This document shows, piece by piece, positions 1 to 12,479 of a stretch of DNA of 60,000 nucleotides. The stretch is from Membranipora membranacea. Lineage: Eukaryota; Bryozoa; Gymnolaemata; Cheilostomatida; Membraniporidae. Position 1 is the first letter of the stretch. Each line of letters opens with the position of its first letter. The position numbers and the translations under genes were made by a program. The stretch is taken from the NCBI GenBank assembly GCA_914767715.1, contig OU612067.1, positions 14,825,001-14,885,000 on the forward strand, given 5' to 3'. The notes under the pieces were generated by a model. The model saw only the letters and a program-made list of their open reading frames with translations. It ran no database searches and was not told where the DNA came from.

Positions 1-3000
1 TGGGAGACAGCTTGGAATCTTCAAAGACCTGTAGATTATAAAAATAATATCAACATGAGATGTATGAGGAGTTGCCCACTTATTGAACATGAATGTCAAA
101 GAGTGAATAACTCCATAGAGAAATACATAATCTGTATCATACATAATATTCACACGCCTCACCTCCAGGAATAATGAGTGGTGATCTTCAAGCATGCCTG
201 ACAGGGTGTACGTGGCGGCCATAGTGATGGTTGGTGAGAAAACCATGTCCATGATTGCCCTCAGACGGAGGAATACTTGCTATGGCTGGTTGTCGTGAGG
301 TACCTGTTCATAGAAAAGACAAATAAAATATAGTTTTTTAAAGGTATATCACATCCACATTGTGTCAAAAACAATGACATGATCTGCACACCCATAGATA
401 TGGTGAACCTATGCTGCAACACGCATTATTCCAGGTTACATAACTGATAAGATGTTGATATAAAAAATCAAGTGATGATTTCATAATATACAAGTCAGGC
501 CGAGAATATATTTACCTTGTGAGCGATGAGTTGGGGCAAATATCTTATCAGGCACCACATCTGAGAGGCCGTCTGCTTCATGGCATCCAGATTCAGCTGC
601 AGTGAAGGCCTGTTACGTTTATCGAGCTCGCTGAAAAGGACATTTTATAACATAGATATCAATATATTTTTCAGTTTGGATGGAAACTGGTAACCGGCTA
701 TCTCATTAGCTGATGTTTCCCTGTAGAAAAAAGAGAAATCAAGAGCTAACTCAGCTCATAGGCCGACTAATCAAAGTCAATTTATCATACAAACAGAGTA
801 TTGCTTTCTAACTTACCCGTAATTGAATGTCTTTATCTGAGAATTCAGCTCTTCCAATGTGATAAATCTATCAGCAACTAGCCTAGTGAGTACTAATCTG
901 ACTTCTTTCGGGCCAACTCCTTCCAAGAAATCATGCCTGAAAACAATTAAGTTACGTTAAATTAGCACTCAGTCAGGAGTGGTCTGATGGTTAAGGATGC
1001 TGACTTGTGATCTGTGAGGTCCAGGTTCGATTCCTGGAGCCAGCAGTCATTTCTGATTTGGAACTGGCGCGCCATTCATCCTAGCCAGGTCCTTGCGGAA
1101 CGGGGCTAAAGATACCGGAGGTCCACTATGTGATTGCACACTCCACATGCAGTAAAAAGATCCCCCTCTGCCTCGTCGGTTATAAGAGAAGCCGGAATTC
1201 CGACGGGCAAGGGTATAGGGTGCGGCTTGAGTACCATGGGTACCAGTACTCTAGAGGGGTAACCCTCTCCGCAATGACGACTTAGACTTACTTAGACTTA
1301 GTTAGCACTCATCATAGACCCAAATGAGTTGTTCACAAACATTAACTATACGTCACAACATCCAATCCAACTTACATTAGATCTGGAACAGTGCTGTCGT
1401 GGAGAGAGAAGTAAGATAGATGGTCAAGTGCGGATCGAGTTCGGACGCCTGTGCGTTTTGAGAAGGATGGGTCTACCTCAGCAAACTCCACATCTAGTTG
1501 GTGGTTTGTAGTGGACCTGAGCAGTGACTGATCAGCAACAACCATTGTGGCACAATCATTACCTTTGACATAGCAGAATCTACAATAATGTCCTTTACTA
1601 AAGCTCCGGTTCAGCCCCATGATTTGATTGGCAGCTAGGTTATCGGCAGCTATGTGTTGCAGCACTGCATGGATGACAGCCTCCGTACCATCGTGTAGCT
1701 TGATACTAACGCCTTGATAGAGTTGTTCAAGGTCTTTGAATAGAGGAGCAAGTACGGGGCCATAGCCAAATCTGTTGAGATCTGAAGCATGGCTAACAAG
1801 ACAGAGGTGAATACTGTTAAGTTTCCCATCATTAAAGTCATCCACCACAATATAGAACATGGTGAGCTTGTGCACACCTGCTCTTGACCCTAGGGCATTT
1901 CCTACCTCTATGTCATCATGGTACAAGATGAGTCGCAGTGCATTTGGATGGTGATCATAGTAACTGTTAGTCTTGAATGAGGAGGAATCCGCAAACGACT
2001 GCATGACTTGTGGCCGATAGGGTGCTTTATCAGCTATTTTATCTATATAGAGTGTTAGTGTGTCAATGATGGATACATATTCAGCTGTAGCTTTGGAGTA
2101 CACTCTACCGCCATCTGATTTAGTTGTCTCTATCCGACCAATTTTGAATGACGTGGGAAGAACGAGACCATGTCTTTTGAGGTAGTTCAGACGATGGTGT
2201 TCTGTCTCAAGGCCTTTGAACAGATTCATTGATTGTCCCAATGAACACTTAATAGTCTGTAGTTGATTTTGGATCTGGGGAGAGAGATCGTTGGGTAGCA
2301 TGTTCAGCAGGGTTGAAAAATGGGTATCTAGACCAGATATCGACGACTCTAGAATAGACTGTGAGCCACTGACTGCAGTTTGTATGGTCTTGGTCGTTAT
2401 AGTTCCTTTGGTATAGAGTTCCATGACGTATCTATCAAAAGAGTTCAAGTCAATACTAATCATAAAATGAATGCAATGTACTTTGATAATGATGACAAAT
2501 GCTGTATGTTGATTCACCTTAGTGGAGTAAATGTTTCCTTGGGATAAGTTAGCTAGTTTGTGAATAAATGTAAACAGGCACTCGATTTGGGCTAGTAGAA
2601 GTGTGGGTCTATGTGTATATATCGATAGAGCGTTATTTCCTCTGCTAAGTATGTCACGTATTCAGGGTAAAATACCAAATAATGAACCCTGCTATGTCAC
2701 AAATGGTTATATTTAGAGTAATGCACTATTTAGAGTAATGCACTGTTTACATAGATGGTTTTAGCATGGTTTCTATCATTGACTAGCGGGACTCTTACCT
2801 CAGTACCGGATTGGTGTCTTTGCTATAAGCCTGCCGGGTCATCATACTGTCACCTGAGCCAGTTTCGTCTTCCGTATGAGGCTGTGTGTCTACAAACAAT
2901 AGCAATACAAATGACCAACCAGAATGGACTAAGGCTATCGGTTACTTGTTGCTTTAAAGTCATGGGTTGATTAAAAAGGTTGATTAAAATCCGAAATATT

Positions 3001-4426
3001 ATTGCCTTATTGGCGAGGCCGCATTATCTGCGCCAATTTGCTCTCTGTTTGCAGGCAGTTCGGAGCACACCTGGGGGACCAACCAATCCCCAGTAGAAGA
3101 TGGACTGCAGTGGGATTCGAATCCACGACCTTCAACATTTGCGTGTTGAAGTCCGGCGCTCTAACCAACTGAGCCACCTCCTACTCCTAGTCACACCATT
3201 TAATTTTTTAATAATTATATCTTGGCTGGCAGCATGTAAAAGTTCTGTCACTGATCTTACCATCATCTTCTTCCTGGGAACCAAGTTCATTAACATCTCC
3301 ACATTGAAATACTTCTGAATCAAAATCATCTTGTATGTCATCACTTCTAAATTGATTGACATCGTCAAATCCATGTCCTGTTCTGGCTGCAAAAAGAAAA
3401 CAAACTCAATAAATTTTACTATAGGAGGCCTTCCGAATTCAGACATCGAAATGTTGATGAAGGCTGATACAGGATGAATGTTAAATCTTGAGATGTCAAA
3501 TCTGAAGCAAATATCTTATAAAATCTAACTTTTGACCCGAAGAGCAGACTCACTTTGATCCAAAGTACTGGATTTATCCGAGTTCAGAGAATTAGATGTT
3601 CTATTGCCGCCACTTATTACGTTGCTAACATGGTGATTGAGATGCTTTGAGAAGTCTCTGCCGTTAGTGGAACATTCCCATTTGCACTGTCCACAAGTCT
3701 AAAAAAATGAGATATAATACGATGCATGTATGCGCATACCCAGAGTTCTAGGGGAGGCAGGGATGCTCTGCATCCGCTAGAATGCTCAATGGAGTTGCCT
3801 AAAAATGTTATAAATGAATATTCCATGTCAGAATCAGCTCATTTAGGACTACCATATGTAATTTCTATCATTAAAACGCTGCGGTTGGAGGTCAACCCCA
3901 GACTCCACATGAGGAGCTTACAAAACCCAACCTTGTGTCAATTCAAACCCTCAAGGATTTCCAACTCCCCAACCATTTTTCCTAATCCTAATTTGGGCCA
4001 TGTGTTACTCTTATTATGTCACTATAAGTGATGTCAAAGTTTGATGCAGTATTATGTGTATTGCACCATACACACTATAATAGTGTCACTATTATATTGG
4101 TTAGCACTATAGTATAAGGCCTACCCACCAAATAACTATTACAGTATAGGAGTAGGTTTTGTTATAGCTAGGTACAACTAGAAGTCAATTGGCTAGACCA
4201 AAGAGGAAAAACAATATTTGGCAGATTAAGATACTCTTATTCTCATGAACAAGTGAATGCAAGAAAAAACAAAACTGCTACTCACCAGGGGATGAGAGGA
4301 AGAATTACTCTGGAATTGTAACCAGACTGTTTTGTGGAAGAGCTGGATGTGCCTTAGAATCACTCTGCCAGCATACTGTTTATTAACCTTAAAGCTACAG
4401 TAGTTACATATCACACTGCCTTTCAT
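1..4426 (-). CDS. Zinc-finger transposase-like gene, copy 1 (cut by window start)
   Basis: Copy 1 of the gene described in full at 35346-40564. Exons on the minus strand, from the start codon, are 4286-4426, 3554-3698, 3261-3386, 2799-2889, 1376-2455, 817-936, about 688-720, 516-630, 163-279, and the first 28 bases of exon 10 at 1-28. All junctions keep phase. The last exons lie upstream of the window. The protein has two C2H2 fingers (C7/C10/H26/H31 and C49/C52/H66/H70), an acidic linker, then a large transposase-like domain. A tRNA-derived SINE sits in the intron at 972-1301 and another SINE-like repeat at about 2975-3190. It shares a 486-bp divergent promoter interval with the SAM-domain gene at 4913. 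The coding exons present are intact. Confidence 0.82.
972..1301 (+). mobile_element. tRNA-derived SINE with target duplication, copy 1
   Basis: About 330 bp, antisense in an intron of the zinc-finger gene. The tRNA-like head (about 973-1044) has an A-box-like stretch (gtggtctgatggttaaggatg) and a good B box (ggttcgattcc). A unique body and a tail of ACTTAG repeats follow. Perfect 10-bp direct repeats TTAGCACTCA flank it at 962-971 and 1302-1311. A related, 5'-truncated copy lies at 30421-30672. Confidence 0.85.
2975..3190 (-). mobile_element. Second tRNA-derived SINE-like repeat, copy 1
   Basis: On the minus strand about 3185-3110 reads as a tRNA-like head, with A box tggctcagttgg and B box ggattcgaatcc. 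The expected anticodon arm is an uneven hairpin (cttcaac/gttgaag with an 8-base loop), so this is not a normal tRNA. About 130 bp of body follows. It lies in the intron between exons 3 and 4 of the zinc-finger gene. The ends are approximate. Confidence 0.65.
3738..4000 (+). mobile_element. GGGGAGGCAGGG-family element, copy 1
   Basis: Degenerate member of the short family best defined at 33677-33914. It shares 'agttctaggggaggcaggga', a central 'gaggagcttaca' block and a 'tttttcctaat' end. It lies in intron 1 of the zinc-finger gene. The ends are approximate. Confidence 0.5.
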
Positions 4427-4912
4427 AGCTTGCTTGAATTTCGAGTTGTTGAGTTTCCCATAGTGCTCTCAATTCAATCAGTCTTACTAGTACTAGTAGT
4501 GTCACTATTACCAGCTCACTCTTATTATTTATCTACTAACCAGATTTACTACTAGCACTAGTATCCAGCAAAAGAACAATGAGCTCCACCACATAATTAT
4601 GCTCAAAAGTTGGGTTATCATTGTGCTTTCATTTCATTGGCTATTATTATATAGACTGTAATTCTTATAATTTGAGTTTGTAAAGGGGATTATCTACATT
4701 ATCAAGGTAATATGCCCTCCCAATTATGTTGTTACAGGCTATTATTATATTTGAATTTTTAGCTCCAATAAGCAAGCAAAGGGCTAGTTTCTGTCTAAGC
4801 TATGTCGGTTTTTCCTATGAATATGGAGGGTTCCTACCTCAGCAGCTCATTTACAAATTGGTTACACACCAGAATTCAGCTCTACTATAAATCCTTGAGA
4901 AGCTAGTTTAAT
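4427..4912. promoter_or_regulatory. Divergent promoter interval, copy 1
   Basis: A 486-bp space separates the start codons of the minus-strand zinc-finger gene (4426) and the plus-strand SAM-domain gene (4913). No coding exon was recognised in it. It is AT-rich and holds short repeats of tagtgtcactatta and ctagtactagtag type. It probably drives both genes. A TATAAAT at about 4886 is too close to the ATG to be an obvious core promoter for it. No transcription start can be fixed from sequence alone. Confidence 0.5.
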
Positions 4913-7900
4913 ATGGCATCAAACAGTATCCAATCTCCCGCTCTAACACCTTTACTAGATGTCAAGTTTACAACACCGGAATATGAATCTATCATGGACA
5001 CTTGGAGGTCAATACCTGGTTTGGATACACCCTCTTCATCATCATGTATAGCAACAGACCTGCCAACTACTACCAAAGCACCACAAAATGCAGAGACATC
5101 GATGTCTACAACTACCCACGAATTCCTCTCGAAATTTGGAAAAGCACTACAGGATAAAGCTAAAGGTAAGAAAAGTAAATGTGTGGCATGATGATCTAGT
5201 GGTTAGAAAGAAGTCAAATGGAAATGCACCATTCATAATCATGAATTTGATTATTGGTCCTCAAAATATTACTACTGGATACTAGCTATCATTAATATTA
5301 TGCTATATTGGACCATGTCTTTTGATATGTAAGTAACAGACACTAAAGGAGTTGCTACCAAACTTTTGGTTAACCTTAAAATGATTGGGCTTAGATTTAC
5401 GATCTATGTGAAGCTTGACATATATTGTAATATCTAGCTAGACTATGTCTAAAACCTATTGCTGCTATTTCACCTTTAGTTTCCCGCTATGTGTTAACAG
5501 GTCGTTAGAAAATACTTGCCTTAGCCCAGAAACCTGACTAACTGACATTTCAGGCCAGCTTAATCATTGTACTGGCGCAGATAATCATAATTATAAACCA
5601 AATTCATTGAGATACTTAGGTTACAGTAGATACTGTCAATGACGTGCCTGTTCCCATGTTGAGTTTATTTGGGCTTGGCGTGTATAATTGTACTTCTACT
5701 ATGTCTGAAGCCTAGTTCTTCTTTATTTATTTATTGAGGTTTTCTAAAAGTTTATGATACTTAAGGGCTTAGCCCCCTCAGCATGTATAACTTGAATTGA
5801 ATTACCTAGGTCACAATAGATGCTGTCATTTTGACTGTTTCTATGTTAATTTGTATTTGTGTATTTGTGGCTGTGCTAAGAGAAGTTTAATTCTAAGGCT
5901 GTGTGTCCGGAATCTGGATCAGCTTGTTATCATTCTGTTACTTGACTCTACATAGCAACCATGAGCCATATGTCCAATGTTAACTTCGATTGTAGGCCTG
6001 GCCGATTATAGGATGTTTGTAGGCCTAAGTGGGTGCTAAAATATAACTTGCTATTTAATTGCTATAGTAATGTACTACAAAAATTGTTATCCTCAAATTG
6101 ATTGGGCTTTGATTTATGATGTAGGTGAAGCTTGGCATATATTGTACTTACTAGCTTGACAATTTCTATAAACTTTTTCTTCCCTAAGAAACCTAACGTG
6201 ACTGACATTTCAGGCCAGCTTACTCAATGCACTGGCGCAGATAATCATAATTATAAAAAAAAATTGTCGAATTACTTAGGTTACAATAGATAGTCTGTCA
6301 ATGAAATGCCTGTTCCCATGTTGAATTTTTATGGCTTGGCATGTATCGTACTTCTACTATGTTTGAAGCCTAGTTCTTGTCTATGGGACCTGAGGGCTAA
6401 GCTTGCCCAATGTATATAACTTGACCAGTTGAAAATGCCTGCCTGAGCTGAGCCTTAAAACCTCACAAGACTGAGTTTTGGGTAAATAGGCCTATATTGG
6501 ATGCAAGAATTATCCATTTCAGGCCAGCTTACTCATTGCACTGGCACAGATAATCCTAATTACAACCCGAATTCATTGGATAACTTAGGTTGAGATAGAA
6601 ACTGCCGAGGTACCTGTTCCCATGTTAAAACTTCATGGCTGTTTATTGTGCATTTGCGCATATACTATATATTCATGCTGTACTTTACGTTCTGATCCTT
6701 TATTTTCAAAATTTTACCTGGTTGGCATTGGCTCTCTATTTCAGATATTGGTATAACAGAACAGAACTTTCATCGCATGACAGATGATGATTTACGTGGC
6801 TTGCACCCATCTATGTCCGTGCAATTCGACTTACGGGATCTTCGTGACTTGAAAAGGGTAACTATGATACCTAGGCTTGTGTCAATACTATGCTTAAAAT
6901 CTCCTCGACATAAAGGGAATTTTAAATAGTCTTATATTAGAATCACTAGGCCTATATTAATCTTGCGATCCTGAAATCATATTTTCTTGTTCCACCAATT
7001 AAAACTTCCATTACACAATGCCAATGTTGTGCAACCGATTGGTGCTTGCTATTCAATGCCAGGCGATTGATGCCGCAGGAGTTGTGGGTTCGACTTTCAA
7101 GGTTGTTTGTTTCAGCCCCCAGCATACTCTGATCTACATTTCTCCAATGTTGTGCGGGGAATAAGCCCTGGCTTGGTTAGGACTGTATCATTCTACACGG
7201 GCTCTGTTGTCATGCTGTTGGACTTAAACCACTCTGACATTTGGAAAATAAGTAGTGTAAATATCATATTGTTCGTTAATAACCTGACATGACAAAAAAT
7301 TACTACGTAAATTCCCAGATATATCGTTCCTGGGCAGGTTATATCTACGTCAATTTGTAATGGGCTTTTATTCTTGACATTTGGTATTTGAGTCTGTGCA
7401 TCTGATTAGTTGGCGGGATCACCATTGTCAAGTAGTTGAACAGTATAATTGGTTATACAGTTATTGCCGATGTATAATCCACTCAGTTCTTGTTTCCTGA
7501 GAATGTCAGTAAGCGAGTAAAGTTTTCACCATAGTAATTAACTGCACTAATTCCTGAGTAATAATCATGAATAGAATTAAGCTGTATTAAATCAATGCCT
7601 TTCGCTAATCCATCATACATCCTCAATTTTCTTATTGACATTTATTCTGCCACTCAGGATTTAAGCTTGTGTATCTGGTTAGTTGGCTGGATTGCTATTG
7701 TTAAGTAGTTGCCAGGCACAGTCACTTGGAACCACAAAATACATGAGTGCTTACAAGGCTTATTATTATCGGCATTGAGTTGCATTTTAGACAAAGTGTG
7801 CGAATTATGTCACTTTCTTATCCCTACTATGGTGCTGAGTGAATATTATATCGGTGCCCTGAAGTGTTTTTAATTTCTGGTTGTTCCAATATTTTAGACT

Positions 7901-10900
7901 CAATCACTCGCTGATAAGGAAAACATATTACCATGTACACAAGAGCTCCCATCTGTACCTACACAACAGATGACACCCAAAGTTCCAAAGCTGCCTACAT
8001 TATTCTCAGCTGTACAGAAAAGACAGGCTCAATTTCCTTCAGCAGCTGCAACTCTGCATTTTGTAAGTGATACTGTCGCAAGTCGATAAGTCGCAAGCTG
8101 CTAGGTTAAAGAGTTTTTGAACTTGAATTTATCCAATGCTTCCACATCTTATTATATCTTTGAGTAATTCAGCTGCATAAGCATTGGATCGCTCATATGG
8201 AACAACCAATAAGTGTGTGACTCCGAATTTGTGCTGTTATAATAACTCTCATGTACATGTAAACCATGCTTCTAGGTCTTGTGCAATGACTAGCAATGCT
8301 TGTCTTGACTGAAGGTGGTCAGTGTGCCTAGCTCAGTTGAAATCTGAAGAGTCATGTATGGGGTATTATTTTGACATAAATATTGTTTCGTTTTAGTGTT
8401 CAGGCCTTGACCTAAACCCCAACGAGAGACTACGGGGTCAGTATAGCTCCGGTCAAATCACACAGCTTCGTGAGAACACTGCTGAACGTATGGGGAAAAA
8501 AGATCGAATCAGAATAACTCGATACTATGTGAGACATGTCTTCACAGAAAACATCAAGAGATTTGAATCGTCTCATCCAATAGCTGAAGTTATTGCTTTC
8601 ACAGCCAACAAGCTAGCTGAGCACTTCCCAGCCATGCGAGACTTTGAATCGACAGCTGAGTCACCCACCTTTGTAAGTCACTCGGTGAATTAAAGTTTTA
8701 TTTTAGACTTTCGTATTTACCAGTTAACAACTGACAAGCTAACTATGGAAGCGAGATCATACCTCATTGACAAACTCTCTGAAATTTTAAGAAGTTTTTG
8801 AAAATTGATTTTTGATTTTGAAGTTGCCCCTCAACCATAGGCTGCAAGTCTGCAGTGGGGGCGGTTAGCTTAGTAATCATATCCAATCTCAAGTGACATA
8901 GTATTATACGGCGCTTTTGTATGATAGGTCTCTTTTTTGTTGGCAATGTCTTTCATATTCATTATCTGCTCTTCTGGTTTCTGCAGGCAGATAAACCCTG
9001 GAACTACCCCAATGTGTCATGTATCCTCAAATTTTAGAATAGAATAAATGTGAAATATGTGCGCCCTAAGTTAAACTTCGTTAAAATTCAATAACACTCA
9101 AATTTCTATGCAAGTTTTTAAGAGTAGGAAACCCTGTTAAAATATGTGTTAGTACTGGGCTTGAGTAAAATCTCATGTAAATTTGATTTCTTTATTTAGG
9201 ATGAGCTTTTCTTACGACACCCGCTAGGAGGATCAGTATATGAGTGCTTCAAGAACTCCATTCGAGGACTGCCTGAGGAGTTCAGAATGAGGAAGAGAAA
9301 AGTCTACAACAGTGACGGTAGAAGAGCCTCCCCAGAAGCTGCCTGACACTTATGCTGAGCAAGGTAATGATCTTTTTTTATGGAGGGTTGTCTGCTATTC
9401 AATGTCTGATCTGCCCATAATCTGTAGGGATGGTGTATAGTAAGAGTTTGAAGCTGACTGTTGGACAACTGATGTGCGTGTTGAATTAATCAAATCAGTG
9501 TAGGCCTTATGGTGCTGGCAGTTAGTTAGTCCATTGACTCCAGATGATGAATTATGAGCTCAACAGTGCTAGCTCGCAATCGTATTTCTAGGGATTGGTT
9601 GTCGCCTGCCACTTGTAAATAGTAAACAGACTTCCTTTTATTTAGGGTCAATGTAGTAATTATCTTTGTTTTTATTAGTGAAAGAGTTGGAGACTGCTGA
9701 TCCAGAGAGAAGGAAGGCTATAATGGAGCTTACATATCAGGAGAGAAGGCAATGGGTTACATCAGAAAATGGACCACAGATCTGCGACATCTTGACAAAG
9801 TTTCCAGTGTTACACACTGACCTGACCGAGGTAAGGTGTTTACCAATATAAGTCTTGGCATTACCTGAATCCCTTTTCCGTGTCCTCGTCACTTGGATCT
9901 TAGATGCAAACTTGATACCAACGTTGAAGTTCCATCGACTTTAATGGTTAAACATCCATAACCTACATTGGCTTTAATATATTCATGCTAGCTGGAGTTA
10001 ATTACGAATGTTCTTCCCATGTCTCGGGATGCGGCAAGTGATAAGACATCCGATTTCAATCAACTTTTTAAAAAAAATTATAAACTATAATTTGCCATCC
10101 TTTGGCTTGATATCTTGTTATGATGAAGGGACTCCTAGCGACTGCACTGCCAGTCATAGATGTACAAAGCTTCCTACTTTCACCCCACCCAATTATCCTT
10201 TACATTAATTTGTTCTGTTTTCCAATAGATTAAAGAGGAATACAGAAGGATTATCGGGGATGGCCAGCCAGGAAAAGGACTCAACATCTTACAGGCTTTA
10301 CTCAGTGAAATCAACAAACCTAGTAAGTAGGCCCTCAATGAATAATGGATAAAAATGTTTCACCTCATCTCAATCTCTTACCACTGCTTTGTGTTGAACC
10401 TCATTTAAAATGCAATCTATAAACACAATAACATCATTTCTGGGTATGCTATTATTTTCGCGACGGATAGAAATCATCATGTGTGGTGCTATTTTAGAAC
10501 TGAGATATGAATTTATCAATTAATTCAGACACCATCAGCAACACATAAATTTGATGGTATCACCCTCATCTCAACCTCTTATCGCTGCTTTGCAATGAAC
10601 CTTATTTGCGATGCATTTTGGGTAATAAACGGAATATATCAATTCTAGGTACAGTTCTATTGATTGGAAATGGAAGATTAGTCTGTCAAAATATTCAGAT
10701 TTCTACCATCAAACCATAAACTTAGCTATTACACAGTTGCTAAACTTTTGGCTTTTTCTATAGGTGCAGCAGACTCCGTGAGCGGGCTACTCAAAAAGAT
10801 AGGAAACCCGAAACCTCAGACTGTGATGAAACACATTCTGCAGCAAGGCAGCCCAGAAGAAATAGCTAATAAGACGGGACATGTTGTGGGGGTATCTCAA

Positions 10901-11134
10901 GCGGAGAGGCTGTATGTTTGCGTCCATGGAGGGTTTGTGGTCGATGTACCGGATGTGGCCACTCTCCTCATGGCCATCGTACTGATGCGGTACATTCTAC
11001 ACATCAATTTCCCCGAATCAGCCAAGAGTACGTTTAATTTTCTGTGTTATGTTTTTGGCGAGAGGAGCCGAAATATTACCCTTTCGAAGACCCAGAAAGA
11101 GATCCTTGGTGTGGCAAAGGCCAAAAAGCCTTGA
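4913..11134 (+). CDS. SAM-domain (SAMD3-like) protein gene with exon-5 frameshift, copy 1
   Basis: Eight coding exons: 4913-5165, 6745-6857, 7898-8062, 8397-8672, 9200-9363, 9679-9830, 10229-10322 and 10764-11134. All have AG/GT borders, and phases agree except inside exon 5. Exons 1-2 encode a low-complexity N-terminus, then a helical SAM-like segment (residues about 69-122, with GITEQNFHRMTDDDL). Exons 4-5 (HPIAEVIAF...KLAEHFPAMRDF, then a basic FRMRKRK stretch) and exon 6 (RKAIMELTYQERRQW...ILTKFPVL) follow the pattern I know from SAMD3-like proteins that are numerous in fish and invertebrate genomes. Exon 8 is a compact hydrophobic C-terminal domain of unknown function. In exon 5 the frame fixed by exon 4 hits a TGA near 9344, while the downstream frame continues after a one-base shift near 9300-9320. 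The full product therefore needs a frameshift, so the gene may be broken. AATAAA lies at 11297-11302. Confidence 0.78.
5370..6640 (+). repeat. Diverged tandem repeat in SAM-gene intron 1, copy 1
   Basis: Intron 1 holds related blocks. Two copies of an 'attgggctt...tgaagcttg.catatattgta' block lie at about 5380 and 6100. Three copies of a block containing 'catttcaggccagctta', 'tggc(g/a)cagataatc' and 'ctgttcccatgtt' lie at about 5550, 6208 and 6515. The period is about 660-710 bp, the last unit is partial, and the copies are clearly diverged. Each unit has a splice-acceptor-like ttcag before gccagctta, but no open exon follows. Copy 2 has the same array at about 41508-42777. Confidence 0.75.
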
Positions 11135-11399
11135 TGTTTGCTTCATTATTACACGATAGTTCAGAGATTTTTGTATCAATTCTATTGCAGATACTTATGT
11201 TTTATTGTATAAAGCTTAATTTTTTGTGAAAACTTCGCAATTATAGTCCGATTTTTCATCATTATATTATCTGTATTATTCACGAGTCTATTAAAAAATA
11301 AATAATTTGTATTTGGTTCACAATCTTCGCTTGATTCCAATAGCTGATCAGCAGTAGCCATTTAAATGCCAACAGGTTTCTGATATGGGATCGCTGTTA

Positions 11400-11755
11400 A
11401 TAAGAGTAGTTTTCACTGATTTGGATCATGCATTTGAGTTTTAGCGGTCACATCTAAGCATCCTATCTACTATTAGAGGGATTTAAATTGACATATGCAT
11501 AGAATGATACTGATGATACATTCAGATTATTTTCACTGGTGTCGATCATGTATTTTAGCATTTGCTATCACATGTAAGAATCCTATGAAATATTTGGGGC
11601 GATTAAAATGATCTATGCCTAAAATGACACTGATGAGAACTTGGGGTGATTTTCACCTGTCCATTTGATGTATTTGAGCAATTGCTATGGCATCTAGGAG
11701 CAGGATAATGGTCTATCCTTAGAATCATTTTGATCAATCACACATAGCAAAACTG
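11400..11755 (+). repeat. ~115-bp degenerate tandem repeats, copy 1
   Basis: Three diverged units start near 11406, 11525 and 11650. They share 'attttcac(t/c)', 'gat(c)atg.attt' , 'cacat.ta.ga.tcctat' and 'atg.tactgatga' blocks. They lie just beyond the poly(A) signal of the SAM gene. They could be subterminal repeats of a mobile element that includes both divergent genes, but no terminus was found. Confidence 0.6.
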
Positions 11756-12128
11756 TTATACCAGACTATCAGCTTATACTGTGCATGACAAAAGAAAGAT
11801 GATAAATTCTTAGGGTGATTTCAATTCATTGTTAGAAGCTTTGTGATATGTATTTGATTCTATCTTGATTCCTAGATAGTTCCCCCACTTCACCCTTGGA
11901 AAAATTCATTTTAGAATGGAAATAACTCTGAAATTTTTCTGTGTGAGAGAGCAGAAGCAGTGAAGCGTCAGATGTACCATACCAATCTGTAGCGCCAGGA
12001 CAAGCAGAAACAGAGGAGAAAGAACACTGGGAGAGGTTGGCGACCTCCAGTACCCAGGCTAGCCATAATGTTACGGACTGCAGGAAGCAGACGACTTGTC
12101 GAATCATGTGACATGTCACGGCGATCGG

Positions 12129-12460
12129 GAACAATCGAGGACGATTGCTACTAAGGGAATGCAGATGTTGCATCAATAGCAGGGAGCGGATAAAATGTCA
12201 GAACAATCGAGGACGATTGCTACTAAGGGAATGCAGATGTTGCATCATTAGCAGGGAGCGGATAAAATGTCCGAACAATCGAGGACGATTGCTACTAAGG
12301 GAATGCAGATGTTGCATCATTAGCAGGGAGCGGATAAAATGTCAGAACAATCGAGGACGATTGCTTCTAAGGGGTGCAGATGTCGCATCCACACATCAGA
12401 TCAAAGGATTGTCATAGCAATCGAGGACGATTGCAAGTAAGGGAGTGCAGATGTCGCATA
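12129..12460 (+). repeat. 72-bp tandem repeat with palindromic core, copy 1
   Basis: Units start at 12129, 12201, 12273 and 12345 (exactly 72 bp apart), with a diverged fifth near 12415. Each carries the inverted repeat CAATCGAGGACGATTG followed by a conserved gcagatgttgcatc. Because 72 is a multiple of three, an open frame of about 24-residue repeats runs through it; I regard that as a by-product. Downstream, at about 12480-12610 and 12680-12890, two longer related blocks (tgcatatcacctcgaat, aaattctattct) and a short cttgcggccgatcaaccc pair extend the repeat region. Confidence 0.9.
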
Positions 12461-12479
12461 CACAGCAACAAACAGGATA

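Noticed and set aside
3110-3185. Functional tRNA gene on the minus strand
   Set aside because: A and B boxes are good, but the anticodon arm does not form a 5-bp stem with a 7-base loop, and SINE body sequence follows.
11832-12176. 114-codon minus-strand frame
   Set aside because: It has no domain, no splice pattern and lies in repeat-rich sequence.
12145-12417. 90-codon open frame with 24-residue repeats
   Set aside because: It is only the 72-bp tandem array read in one frame. There are no splice sites, domains or start context.
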